DNA of 64,000 nt from G965230615 sp965230615 (GTDB lineage: Bacteria > Pseudomonadota > Gammaproteobacteria > HTCC5015). The notes under the pieces are model-generated. The model saw only the letters and a list, made by a program, of their open reading frames with translations. It had not been told where the DNA came from and searched no databases. This document shows, piece after piece, positions 1-7,039 of this stretch. Location of the stretch: NCBI GenBank assembly GCA_965230615.1, contig OZ246012.1:3720001-3784000 (forward strand), read 5' to 3'. How positions within the stretch are numbered: position 1 is the first letter of the stretch; each line of letters starts with the position of its first letter. Both the position numbers and the translations under genes were made by a program.

Positions 1-1
1 A

Positions 2-208
2 GTTTATGACTTGCTTAAAGACTTGAAGTTGCCACCTTATTTTGTGTCGCACCTGGGATTGAAAGTGGTTTACGAAAAAGAACCAGGTAGGCGGACTAAA
101 AGCCGTGCATTTACTATTTCTCATCCTAATTGGTGTGGTCTGAACCATGATGGTAAAGATGCAATGATCCGGGATATATTGAGTCAGTCAGGAATAGAAC
201 CTCGCTAA
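2..208 (+). CDS. C-terminal end of an unidentified protein (cut by window edge)
   Basis: The reading frame is open from the first bases and ends with TAA, so this is most likely the last 68 codons of a longer gene. A TTG at base 11 could be a start, but nothing like a ribosome binding site is visible before it. The residues include a basic stretch (EPGRRTKSRAF) followed by a short tail. No family was recognised. It lies 17 bases before the next gene on the same strand, so the two are probably co-transcribed as part of the integrative element. Confidence 0.55.
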   Translation, partial: VYDLLKDLKLPPYFVSHLGLKVVYEKEPGRRTKSRAFTISHPNWCGLNHDGKDAMIRDILSQSGIEPR

Positions 209-225
209 TCTGGGGAGAGGCTTAA

Positions 226-1023
226 ATGAGTTTAAACTCAAACTTGCTTGGCTTGATAGAAAGGCTTGGTCAAAGCGGTGATTCTTATTACATCGCTTGG
301 GATGAAGTTAGTCAGTGGTCTGAAAAAGTGTTAGCTGCTTTTCTTGAAGTTGGAATATTATCACCTGCAAACAATGCCAAAACATTAGAGTGTCATGGCT
401 GTGATTACCATTGTTTAATGGATGTAGATTTGTTACCAGGTACTAGAAGCAAGTCTAGTCGTGCATTTATTGCTTGTGATAAACCGGATATGCAAAATAA
501 AATGGGCAGAATATCGGTGCCCATACAGCGATTACAGCAATGGCAGATAACGTTATTACAACTCGCTCAAGTTATAGCTGAATTGCTTGAAATCCAATAT
601 AAGGCTGATATTTCAAAAGAGGAAAATGAGATACGTGTAGGTATGTTGAAAACAAAGAATGGTTACCGCTGGGTATCTTTGACTGCCTCTCCTTTGGCTT
701 TAGTTGTTAATCAATATGCATTGCCTTTGGAGGAGGTGCTTTATTTTAAAGAAAAAACGTTAACAATTGACCAGCAACGTATAGCGCAGTTAGCTACCAA
801 ATCGCCTGGTAATGATGGCAAGCAATATACCCCTTCTACTAGTAGGCAAGAGCAAAGAAAGCGAGATACTCAAGCTATGTACAAAGACTGGCATACCGAA
901 TATGTAAAACTAAAAAAAAGTCACCCGGATAAAAGTAATACCTGGATATCAAAACAGATTGCGAAGCTGGAAGTCGGGCATGGAAAAAGCTCTGAAACCA
1001 TCAGAAAAAATATGATTCGCTAA
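226..1023 (+). CDS. hypothetical protein of the integrative element (265 aa)
   Basis: An ATG is preceded by a good Shine-Dalgarno (GGGGAGAGG, 5 bases upstream), and the frame is long and free of gaps. The protein is soluble, with no signal peptide or membrane segment. An N-terminal CHGCDYHC motif (about residues 56 to 63) could bind a metal. The C-terminal third is strongly basic and ends in a pattern compatible with a DNA-binding helix-turn-helix (about residues 210 to 265, with KSNTWISKQIAKLE). It follows a truncated ORF by 17 bases and precedes the excision/integration genes, which suggests an element-maintenance role. I do not recognise the family. Confidence 0.7.
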   Translation: MSLNSNLLGLIERLGQSGDSYYIAWDEVSQWSEKVLAAFLEVGILSPANNAKTLECHGCDYHCLMDVDLLPGTRSKSSRAFIACDKPDMQNKMGRISVPIQRLQQWQITLLQLAQVIAELLEIQYKADISKEENEIRVGMLKTKNGYRWVSLTASPLALVVNQYALPLEEVLYFKEKTLTIDQQRIAQLATKSPGNDGKQYTPSTSRQEQRKRDTQAMYKDWHTEYVKLKKSHPDKSNTWISKQIAKLEVGHGKSSETIRKNMIR

Positions 1024-1118
1024 AAAATTGTGCGAAATTTTTTAGCCTAATTTTATTTACGCTAAGTTATTGTTAATTATAAAAATAATATATTCTGATT
1101 AAAGCTGGTAACTTTTCT

Positions 1119-1163
1119 AACCCTTTTGGGTTTTGATAAGCCCTAATGTTTAAGGGCCTTAAA
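1119..1163 (+). terminator. weak hairpin region, probable terminator of the first operon
   Basis: AACCC-TTTT-GGGTT followed by further Ts (1119 to 1134) forms a 5-bp stem with a T-rich tail. Immediately after it lies TTTAAGGGCCTTAAA (1149 to 1163), a near-perfect dyad. Together they separate the 265-aa gene from the AlpA-like gene. Possible alternatives are an excisionase binding site or an arm-type integrase site. Confidence 0.35.
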
Positions 1164-1255
1164 TCGATTTATGGCTCTTAACGAGCTGCCTTTTATCGCC
1201 CAAATCACACATTTAATCTAGACCTTATTCCAATATAATTTAATGAGGTTCTAGA

Positions 1256-1447
1256 GTGACGCATTCAATACTAAGGCTTCCCAGTGTCAAAAGCCGTACG
1301 GGACTCTCCCGTAGCACTATTTATTTACGCATTTCTAAGGGTGAGTTTCCCAAGCCTATTTCTCTAGGTGGGCGGTCCGTTGGTTGGTTAGAGGCAGATA
1401 TTGATGACTGGCTAAATAAGCAAGTCGAAGCTAGCCGCAAAATCTAA
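1256..1447 (+). CDS. AlpA-family transcriptional regulator / excisionase-like protein
   Basis: This is a 63-aa protein in which most of the sequence is a winged helix-turn-helix of the AlpA (phage regulatory protein) family. It shows the typical layout: a hydrophobic start (ILRLPSVKSRTGLSRSTIY), a basic turn (KGEFPKPISLGGRSVGW) and a closing segment (LEADIDDWLNKQ). The start is GTG with TGAGG seven bases upstream; the ATG just before it runs into a stop after three codons. A TATAAT-like -10 lies at 1234 to 1239. Known: AlpA-type proteins activate excision or integrase genes of cryptic prophages and islands. The next gene starts 2 bases after the stop, so this is the first gene of an excision/integration operon. 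Confidence 0.85.
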   Translation: MTHSILRLPSVKSRTGLSRSTIYLRISKGEFPKPISLGGRSVGWLEADIDDWLNKQVEASRKI

Positions 1448-1449
1448 AT

Positions 1450-1923
1450 ATGGGTAGAAAACGGTTTAACCCTAAACGGGCCAAAATACACCGCAATTAC
1501 ACTGTGGAAGAAATTTCTAGATTATATGAAGTGCATAAAAATACCGTGTTGCAATGGATAAAGCGAGGTTTGCCAGTTATCGATAAAAAGCGTCCTATGT
1601 TGGTGTTAGGTAAAGACCTTGCAGCATTTTTACAAAAACAACGAACTCAGAGTAAGCACAAGTGTAAGCCAGGTGAAATCTATTGCGTGAAGTGTAGGAA
1701 ACCCAGCATGCCGTTGGGTAATATGGCCGATTATCAGGTGATTAATGCGCAATTAGGTAACTTGGTTGGCATATGTCCTCACTGCGAAATCCTCATTTAC
1801 AGGCGGGTAAGTAAAGCTAAATTAAACGAAGTAAGCGGGAATTTAGAGATTAGCCTGCCGGAGGAGCTGCAACACATAGACAGTTGCGATAAACCCACCC
1901 TAAACAGTGACTTTAAGGTATAA
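1450..1923 (+). CDS. helix-turn-helix protein with a putative zinc ribbon
   Basis: 157 residues. An N-terminal HTH (about residues 16 to 40: NYTVEEISRLYEVHKNTVLQ then WIKRGLP) resembles DNA-binding domains of resolvase and excisionase helpers. Two cysteine pairs, CVKC (about residues 77 to 80) and CPHC (about 109 to 112), could build a zinc ribbon. The gene sits 2 bases after the AlpA-like gene and 3 bases before the integrase, so the three are almost certainly one operon. Inferred role: accessory DNA-binding factor for integration or excision, or a regulator of the integrase. The precise family is not recognised. Confidence 0.7.
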   Translation: MGRKRFNPKRAKIHRNYTVEEISRLYEVHKNTVLQWIKRGLPVIDKKRPMLVLGKDLAAFLQKQRTQSKHKCKPGEIYCVKCRKPSMPLGNMADYQVINAQLGNLVGICPHCEILIYRRVSKAKLNEVSGNLEISLPEELQHIDSCDKPTLNSDFKV

Positions 1924-1926
1924 GCA

Positions 1927-3033
1927 ATGGCTACGAATAAATACAGTGCCAAAAACGAACGTATCAAGCGGCAATACTTCACATATCTAAAAGAAGCAAA
2001 GCGCCATAGTGAATCTACTATTGATGCTGTTGCGAAGGCCATCAGCCGTTTCGAAGACTATTCCCAATACCGTGATTTTAAGCAATTTCATATTAAACAA
2101 GCTGTCGCATTCAAGCAGCAATTGGCCAAGCAAAAAGCGGTACAGTCCGGTAAGCCTCTAAGTAAAGCTACCCTCTATAGCACCTTAACGCACCTGAAGC
2201 GATTTTTTGAATGGCTGGCAGGCCAACCAGGCTATAAATCCAGAATCGCTTATGCTGATGCTGAGTATTTCAATCTATCAGAAAAAGAAACACGTATTGC
2301 TACTGCCCGAAGAGAAAAACCTGTCCCAGCACTAGAGCAGATAAAGCATATAATTAGCCTCATGCCGAGTAATACTGATATAGAAAAACGTAATCGGGCA
2401 TTAATTGCATTTACAATACTAACAGGGGCGAGGGATAGTGCTATAGCGTCAATGAAGCTAAAACATGTGGATCTGGATAACCGTTGTATTTATCAAGATG
2501 CCCGTGAAGTAAAAACAAAATTTAGTAAATCATTTATCACATATTTTTTCCCAGTAGGTACAGATATAGAAAAAATTTTTATTGATTGGGTCTCAGAATT
2601 AATGGAGAAATTCAATTTCAATCCCAATATACCGCTTTTTCCAGCTACTAATGTAATGGTGAGTGCAGAAAGCAATCAATTTAAAGTGATTGGATTGAAG
2701 CCTGAGCATTGGTCAAATGCTAGCCCTATAAGGTCTGTTTTTAAGAATGCTTGTGTGGCAGCTGATATTAATTATTTTAATCCTCATAGTTTTAGAAATA
2801 CACTGGTTATGTTAGGTGAAAAAATCTGTAAAACCCCAGAAGAATTTAAAGCCTGGAGTCAAAATTTGGGGCATGAAAAAGTAATGACAACATTCAATTG
2901 CTATGGGGAAGTGAGAAAAATCCGGCAAAAAGAAATATTAAGTACTTTATCTTTATCTGATATTGGTGCTTCAAATAAAAATATATCAGAGTTATTAGAA
3001 GCTGTTGTTTCTAAAATGCGAGAAACATATTGA
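1927..3033 (+). CDS. tyrosine recombinase / integrase
   Basis: 368 aa with the two-domain architecture of phage-type integrases. The N-terminal half (about residues 5 to 115) is a core-binding SAM-like domain. The C-terminal catalytic domain carries the first arginine in LTGARDSA (about residue 169), the HxxR box as NPHSFRNTL (about residue 290), a following LGHEKVMTTFNCYG with the second histidine, and the nucleophilic tyrosine as its last-but-one residue. All key residues are therefore present and the enzyme looks functional. It catalyses site-specific integration and excision through a covalent 3'-phosphotyrosine. It ends 21 bases before the stop of the convergent nuclease-ATPase gene. Confidence 0.93.
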   Translation: MATNKYSAKNERIKRQYFTYLKEAKRHSESTIDAVAKAISRFEDYSQYRDFKQFHIKQAVAFKQQLAKQKAVQSGKPLSKATLYSTLTHLKRFFEWLAGQPGYKSRIAYADAEYFNLSEKETRIATARREKPVPALEQIKHIISLMPSNTDIEKRNRALIAFTILTGARDSAIASMKLKHVDLDNRCIYQDAREVKTKFSKSFITYFFPVGTDIEKIFIDWVSELMEKFNFNPNIPLFPATNVMVSAESNQFKVIGLKPEHWSNASPIRSVFKNACVAADINYFNPHSFRNTLVMLGEKICKTPEEFKAWSQNLGHEKVMTTFNCYGEVRKIRQKEILSTLSLSDIGASNKNISELLEAVVSKMRETY

Positions 3034-3054
3034 TTTTTTTATGACTGATGATTT

Positions 3055-5922
3055 TTATTGTAGTATCTTTTTCACAGCAGGACCTTTAAGTTGCATTTCT
3101 GTTTCAACTGTCAACCAAGTTCTTTCTTCGATATCATCCAGGCCTATTGTGGATAGTACTTTTTGACTTATATAGATATTTTGGTTGCCGGTTTCTGGTT
3201 TTAAAAAGCCAAAGCCTTTCTTTTTGTTGAAGAAAGCTACTTTAGCTTTAACTGGTTGACTTTTTTTATTTTTTTTGGATTCAATTATGTGAGTGATTTT
3301 AGAAACTTGATAGCCCTTGGATGTGGAAATGATTTCGCAGTGTAACTTTGCTCCTGAATGTATTGTGATTTTTCCATATTCTTCGACTACAGTTAGACTC
3401 AAAAAAGCATCTGGCTTACCATCGACCCTGCTAACAAAGCCAAATCCTTTGTCTCCATTAAACCACTTTACATGAACTAAAACATTTTTTTCTATTTCTT
3501 TCCTTTCTAGCTGTTCTATAAGAGAAACCTGGCCGTAATAATTTTCATTGCTTGGTAAGCTAATGAACCTTCGGTCTTGCTCTAGGCAGTAATCGATAAA
3601 TAACTTTCGTATTTGAAAGTATTTATCTTCTAATGATAATTTCGACCTGTTCATGGAAGCTATTTCTGAAGATAAATTTTTATTTCTTATTCCGGTAACT
3701 AAAGCCATCTGGACGAGATATGTTGGCTCATGAAGGAGAAGGTCTAAATGCATAGTGCCGCTATCAGTTATGCTAACTTTTTGTTCTGGCTGTATTTTTT
3801 CATCTGTAGGATCATAAGGCTCAATTAACCTGTATGATAGAAGCTCTTCTATTGCAGATAGAACAATATTAGCTGGAACACCAATAGGGTCAAAATATTC
3901 CTCAATTTCGTTACATGTTAAATAGCTTTCTAGTATGTGATTGATGTCATCACTATGGTCCTTGTCCTGAAGAAGTTTCAAAATTCGTGCTTTTAATAGT
4001 GGGGAGTTAATGAAATCAGGGTTTATTGAAAAAATGTTAAAAATAAAACTGCTTTGATCTTGTCTAAAGAAATCATAAAGGCCATTAATAAGCCCTGTAA
4101 TAACTTTGGTTTTGGGTATGTTTATTTCTACTTCTGAGAAATATGCTGTTATTAAATCATCAATTTTTAGATGAGGTGAAGTAATAAGTCTTCTTGAAAG
4201 CTCAAGAGATCTGCGAATGTCATAGTTCGCTAGGCATCCAATTCTTCGAGCTATATAGTCATTATTAAGGAAAATTTCCTCAAGACAAGCCGCAAATGCT
4301 GTTATATCCTTGATTTCAATTTTAAAGCCTTTTTCCGATAAGTATTCTTCTCCTGAGATTTTCTTTTCTTCTATTTTATTTGATACATATTCAATTCTTT
4401 TTTCTAAAATTGTCTTGGTTGAAGGAGTTGGTAAATAAAACGATTTTGCTTTGTATGATTGTAGTGGACCAGATTTAGACATTTGCCATATGGTCTTGTC
4501 AGTTATAGGTATTATTAAAAATATTGGTTTAACCGCTTCATAGAATGCGTTTGCGTATTGAAAAACTGACTGTTGTATTTTGAGTGGGTACTGATCAGTA
4601 TTGTCAAAAATTATGCATGGTAATTTTTTTCTAGATCTAACAATATTAATTAGTTGGTATTTGCAATATTTGTATGGGTCGTTATCAATTATCGATTGAA
4701 TATGCTTGCCGAATTCAATTAAAAGCTCTTTTCGATCTTTTTCATAGAGGTGTTTATGTGAGCCATGTTTCCATGAATTGTATTCAGAGAAAAACACTCC
4801 TCCCTTTAGCTCGTCAAATGAGGGGTAGCTTCCATTATATAGTTTCTTGTCGATTTGGCTTTTCAATGTTTCGTTGAGCCAGTTAATTAGATTACTTTCC
4901 TCGCCAGTGAATTTTGCTAAATCAATTTTTAGTTCTACGCATTGCTTTCTTAGGTTTGCTTCTAAAGAGGATTTAAAAAACCTATCTATAAATGTAGATT
5001 TTCCTGAACCTTTATTTCCAATTATTAATACTTTCTCTCCTGTATGAAACTCTACAGCGCGTGAAATTTCTGTGTTTAATTCATCTCCTGTGGCGCTATC
5101 AAAGATTTGAATTTGGGCTAGAATATCCGATGCGATTTTAGTCATTGTCTTATCTGCCCCTTTGCTCTCTTTGCTCTCTACAAAGCAATGAGTCAACATT
5201 TCGGAGTCGTTGTCGTCTGATATTGCACTAAAAAATCGATCAAAAGCTTCTTCTAAATCTCTTGATATTTTGGGTTTGTTAGATAGTGTGATAGAGTCTT
5301 CCTTGATAGCATGATGTAACTTTTCGGAGGGGGATATGCTAAATCCTTCTGCTTGGTTTATATGCGTTCTGTATAGTTTTTTTACTACGGATTCCCGTGA
5401 GAAAATTTCCCAAAATTTTGCAAAGTCATTATCTATTGATTCCAAATTTGGAAATGCAATAGCTTTTCCTTCTTCTGGTTTTTTTCCATCTGACCGAGTG
5501 GCAAGGAAGGCAATCCATGTTGTACCATTTGTAAGAATACCTAAATCAACACCTTCTTCAATGCAATATCTCTTTGCTTGTTTGATACCGTCATTTGCAT
5601 TTTTAAGTGCAGGCCCTAAAATTTTTAGTGGCTTGCAATTCGAGCTTTTGATGTTGATTAAGTCATTAGAAGCTTTCTTTGCTTCAACTATAGCTCTGGA
5701 TCTTTCTTCGCCTACTAATAAATAGTCAATAAAGCCAGTGTCATTGTGGCTTTCAGTTTTAATCTCTTGATAACTCCAGCCAAGAATCTGAACTAGAATC
5801 CTATCTATGATTTGAAATCTAGTGTCCTGTTCAGAAAGTATATTTTTATAATTTTTCTTAATGTCTTCATGTAGTTTCTTAAAATACTCGTATTGCTCTT
5901 CCATATTATTCATGATTTCCAT
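3055..5922 (-). CDS. HsdR-N nuclease / P-loop ATPase / twin cold-shock domain protein (candidate defence effector)
   Basis: 955 aa in three parts. Residues about 10 to 180 match the N-terminal nuclease region of type I restriction R subunits: LGW, then GFIDYLL (D66), then VEAKK (E80, K82), and a later GILTNGTTWIAF strand. Residues about 290 to 600 form a P-loop ATPase with Walker A GNKGSGKST (302 to 310), Walker B LPCIIFD (434 to 440) and a sensor-like arginine segment NYDIRRSLEL. A predicted helical or winged-helix part follows. Residues 814 to 880 and 891 to 955 are two cold-shock (OB-fold) domains with KGFGFV and KGFGFL RNP1 motifs; the RNP2 motifs are degenerate. No membrane segment or methylase partner is seen. 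Three in-frame ATGs lie within seven codons, so the exact start is uncertain. Inferred: an ATP-gated nuclease that reads single-stranded nucleic acid through the cold-shock domains. It is the second gene after a ribbon-helix-helix protein. Confidence 0.85.
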   Translation of the reverse strand: MEIMNNMEEQYEYFKKLHEDIKKNYKNILSEQDTRFQIIDRILVQILGWSYQEIKTESHNDTGFIDYLLVGEERSRAIVEAKKASNDLINIKSSNCKPLKILGPALKNANDGIKQAKRYCIEEGVDLGILTNGTTWIAFLATRSDGKKPEEGKAIAFPNLESIDNDFAKFWEIFSRESVVKKLYRTHINQAEGFSISPSEKLHHAIKEDSITLSNKPKISRDLEEAFDRFFSAISDDNDSEMLTHCFVESKESKGADKTMTKIASDILAQIQIFDSATGDELNTEISRAVEFHTGEKVLIIGNKGSGKSTFIDRFFKSSLEANLRKQCVELKIDLAKFTGEESNLINWLNETLKSQIDKKLYNGSYPSFDELKGGVFFSEYNSWKHGSHKHLYEKDRKELLIEFGKHIQSIIDNDPYKYCKYQLINIVRSRKKLPCIIFDNTDQYPLKIQQSVFQYANAFYEAVKPIFLIIPITDKTIWQMSKSGPLQSYKAKSFYLPTPSTKTILEKRIEYVSNKIEEKKISGEEYLSEKGFKIEIKDITAFAACLEEIFLNNDYIARRIGCLANYDIRRSLELSRRLITSPHLKIDDLITAYFSEVEINIPKTKVITGLINGLYDFFRQDQSSFIFNIFSINPDFINSPLLKARILKLLQDKDHSDDINHILESYLTCNEIEEYFDPIGVPANIVLSAIEELLSYRLIEPYDPTDEKIQPEQKVSITDSGTMHLDLLLHEPTYLVQMALVTGIRNKNLSSEIASMNRSKLSLEDKYFQIRKLFIDYCLEQDRRFISLPSNENYYGQVSLIEQLERKEIEKNVLVHVKWFNGDKGFGFVSRVDGKPDAFLSLTVVEEYGKITIHSGAKLHCEIISTSKGYQVSKITHIIESKKNKKSQPVKAKVAFFNKKKGFGFLKPETGNQNIYISQKVLSTIGLDDIEERTWLTVETEMQLKGPAVKKILQ

Positions 5923-5978
5923 TTGACGTAGATTTCAAGTTATCAATGCTAAAGTTAATTGGTAGCTGGGTTTTAAGA

Positions 5979-6185
5979 TTATCTGGACTCTCTTCTGCTC
6001 TTTGCGGCTTTATCTAAAGTTGTCCTTACCCATTCGCTTAGTGTTATTCCTTTGCTTTTGGCTACTGATTTATATTCATCTAGCTGAAGTGGAGTGACTC
6101 TAATAGGTCCCAGGATTGAGTTTGCTGGGTTTGATTTTGGCTGTCCGCCCCGCTTTTTCTTTTCTTGATCATTCATCGTTACCAT
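5979..6185 (-). CDS. ribbon-helix-helix DNA-binding protein, probable autorepressor
   Basis: 68 aa. A basic disordered start (about residues 1 to 25) is followed by ILGPIRVTPLQLDEYKSVAK and then SKGITLSEWVRTTLDKAA, the beta strand plus two helices of a ribbon-helix-helix fold as in MobC-, CopG- and Arc-like proteins. It lies 56 bases upstream of the nuclease-ATPase gene on the same strand. Two palindromes with the core ATTGTATATACAAT lie just upstream of its start. A TATAAT overlaps the first ATG, so translation may instead begin at the second Met (codon 4). Inferred: it represses its own operon by binding the twin palindromes. A relaxosome accessory role is possible, but no relaxase is in view. 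Confidence 0.75.
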   Translation of the reverse strand: MVTMNDQEKKKRGGQPKSNPANSILGPIRVTPLQLDEYKSVAKSKGITLSEWVRTTLDKAAKSRRESR

Positions 6186-6194
6186 TATATGGGT

Positions 6195-6216
6195 ATTTAT
6201 TGTATATACAATAAAT
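6195..6216. promoter_or_regulatory. 22-bp perfect palindrome, operator 1
   Basis: A perfect inverted repeat with core ATTGTATATACAAT extended by four matching bases on each side, centred between 6205 and 6206. It lies 10 bases upstream of the ribbon-helix-helix gene start. Ribbon-helix-helix dimers bind short dyads, often as adjacent copies, so the neighbouring 68-aa protein is the natural ligand (inferred). Confidence 0.75.
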
Positions 6217-6229
6217 TCTTGACTTGAAA

Positions 6230-6249
6230 TTCATTGTATATACAATGAA
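6230..6249. promoter_or_regulatory. 20-bp perfect palindrome, operator 2
   Basis: The same 14-base core ATTGTATATACAAT as operator 1 with three further pairing bases per side, centred between 6239 and 6240. The centre-to-centre distance is 34 bp, about three helical turns. A possible rightward promoter, TTGACT (6219 to 6224), 16 bases, TACAAT (6241 to 6246), has its -10 box inside this operator, so a bound protein would also block transcription toward the XRE gene. Confidence 0.75.
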
Positions 6250-6252
6250 GAA

Positions 6253-6313
6253 AGCAGCGAGAAAGAGCTGCTTGCAAAAGCACGCCTTACCAGTGCGACA
6301 ACACTGACAAGGC
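6253..6313 (+). other. leader segment with two hairpins upstream of the XRE operon
   Basis: AGCAGC (6253 to 6258) pairs with GCTGCT (6267 to 6272). GCCTT-AC-CAGTG (6284 to 6295) pairs with CACTG-AC-AAGGC (6302 to 6313). Both lie just downstream of the proposed rightward promoter and before a clear ribosome binding site (TAAGGAG, 6331 to 6337). The leader RNA can therefore fold, but I recognise no riboswitch class. Confidence 0.4.
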
Positions 6314-6345
6314 GCTAACCACAAACAATATAAGGAGTATTGATT

Positions 6346-6489
6346 ATGGCTAAACGCGATAATACACCAGTTTTTCACAAAAGCCCGCTTATACCAGGTT
6401 ATCCCATATGCACTAGCTATTTGCCAGCCTTTTTGGCCCCTTTCATCATCAATTCTGTTGGGTATAGGGGGCAAAGACATGGCAAATGA
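6346..6489 (+). CDS. possible 47-aa small protein upstream of the XRE gene
   Basis: An ATG follows a good Shine-Dalgarno, TAAGGAG, by eight bases and opens 47 codons starting MAKRDNTPVF and ending QRHGK. The stop overlaps the start of the XRE gene by 11 bases, an arrangement that suits translational coupling. The middle is rich in proline and aromatic residues and matches no family I know. It may be a leader peptide rather than a functional protein. Confidence 0.35.
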   Translation: MAKRDNTPVFHKSPLIPGYPICTSYLPAFLAPFIINSVGYRGQRHGK

Positions 6490-6715
6490 CACCCTCAAAA
6501 CCATTGGTGATGCCATACGCCATGAACGCCAGCAAATCCAGTTAACTCAGGAAAAGGCGGCATTTAAGGCCGGTATCAGCTATCGGTATTTCCAGGCCAT
6601 TGAAACAGGCAAGTCCTCAGTCGGTATACGAGTCTTATTTCGTATCTGCCGGGGGGTAGGATGCCACTATTCGGCAGTCTTGGAAAAAGCCTGGCAGGCC
6701 TTTAAACTGCTGTGA
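6479..6715 (+). CDS. XRE-family helix-turn-helix regulator
   Basis: 78 aa from the ATG; an in-frame TTG 21 bases upstream would give 85 aa, but the ATG has the better-placed purine-rich GGGGGCAAAG. A Cro/C1-type HTH fills the protein: IGDAIRHERQQIQLTQEKAA, then FKAGISYRYFQAIETGKSS with the expected recognition helix, then a helix RVLFRICRGVGC. It probably controls the element's genes. It is divergent from the ribbon-helix-helix/nuclease operon, with the twin palindromes between them, so the two regulators likely share one control region. Confidence 0.85.
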   Translation: MANDTLKTIGDAIRHERQQIQLTQEKAAFKAGISYRYFQAIETGKSSVGIRVLFRICRGVGCHYSAVLEKAWQAFKLL

Positions 6716-7039
6716 CGGTAAGCAGGAATTATGGGGGTACTTCTGGGGGTATAAGTTAAAGTGGGTTGTTATAAATTTCAATAAAATCAATATTTTAGTG
6801 GCTCTATTCAAGAGAAGGTGTAGCCACCATATGCTCCACCCTCCGCAACTACGTGCAGTATGCAGCAGCGGTACAGGCAAGCAACTGCTCCTGCATTGTT
6901 TGTACTACTTTTATGCCTTTGCATGCCTGAGGCTATCCGGCACATGTTGGTCAGAATCACAGAACCAAAAAAACCTTAGAGTGCACTTGCCCGTCAACCC
7001 CCCCCAACTCTTTAGACTCAGCTCGCTATAATGCTGTCT
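6716..7039. other. intergenic stretch, likely right boundary of the integrative element
   Basis: No convincing gene. It contains two direct copies of TGGGGGTA (6732 to 6739 and 6744 to 6751), one helical turn apart and close to the end of the XRE gene. Such short direct repeats occur as arm-type integrase sites near the ends of elements (established pattern; assignment here is inference). A C8 run lies near 6998 to 7006. Confidence 0.4.

Larger units (their letters stand above)
1..6715. mobile_element. right-hand part of an integrative element carrying a candidate defence operon
   Basis: Seen: a rightward set of closely spaced genes (AlpA-like regulator, HTH/zinc-ribbon protein, tyrosine recombinase) sits next to a leftward nuclease-ATPase operon and an XRE regulator. 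Beyond about 6.7 kb the content changes to ordinary chromosomal genes (LysR, DUF2306). Known: AlpA-like excision regulators next to tyrosine recombinases are typical of integrative elements, and restriction-type genes are frequent cargo. Inferred: the left boundary is outside the window and the right boundary lies near 6.72 to 7.04 kb, where a TGGGGGTA repeat pair is found. No tRNA target or att duplication could be demonstrated. Confidence 0.6.

Noticed and set aside
6169..6516. 115-codon open frame on the minus strand across the operator and leader region
   Set aside because: It runs through both palindromes and antisense to the XRE start, has a Cys- and aromatic-rich random composition and no ribosome binding site.
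6798..7031. 77-codon plus-strand frame in the presumed element boundary
   Set aside because: Composition looks random (CLYYFYAFACLRL) and there is no ribosome binding site.
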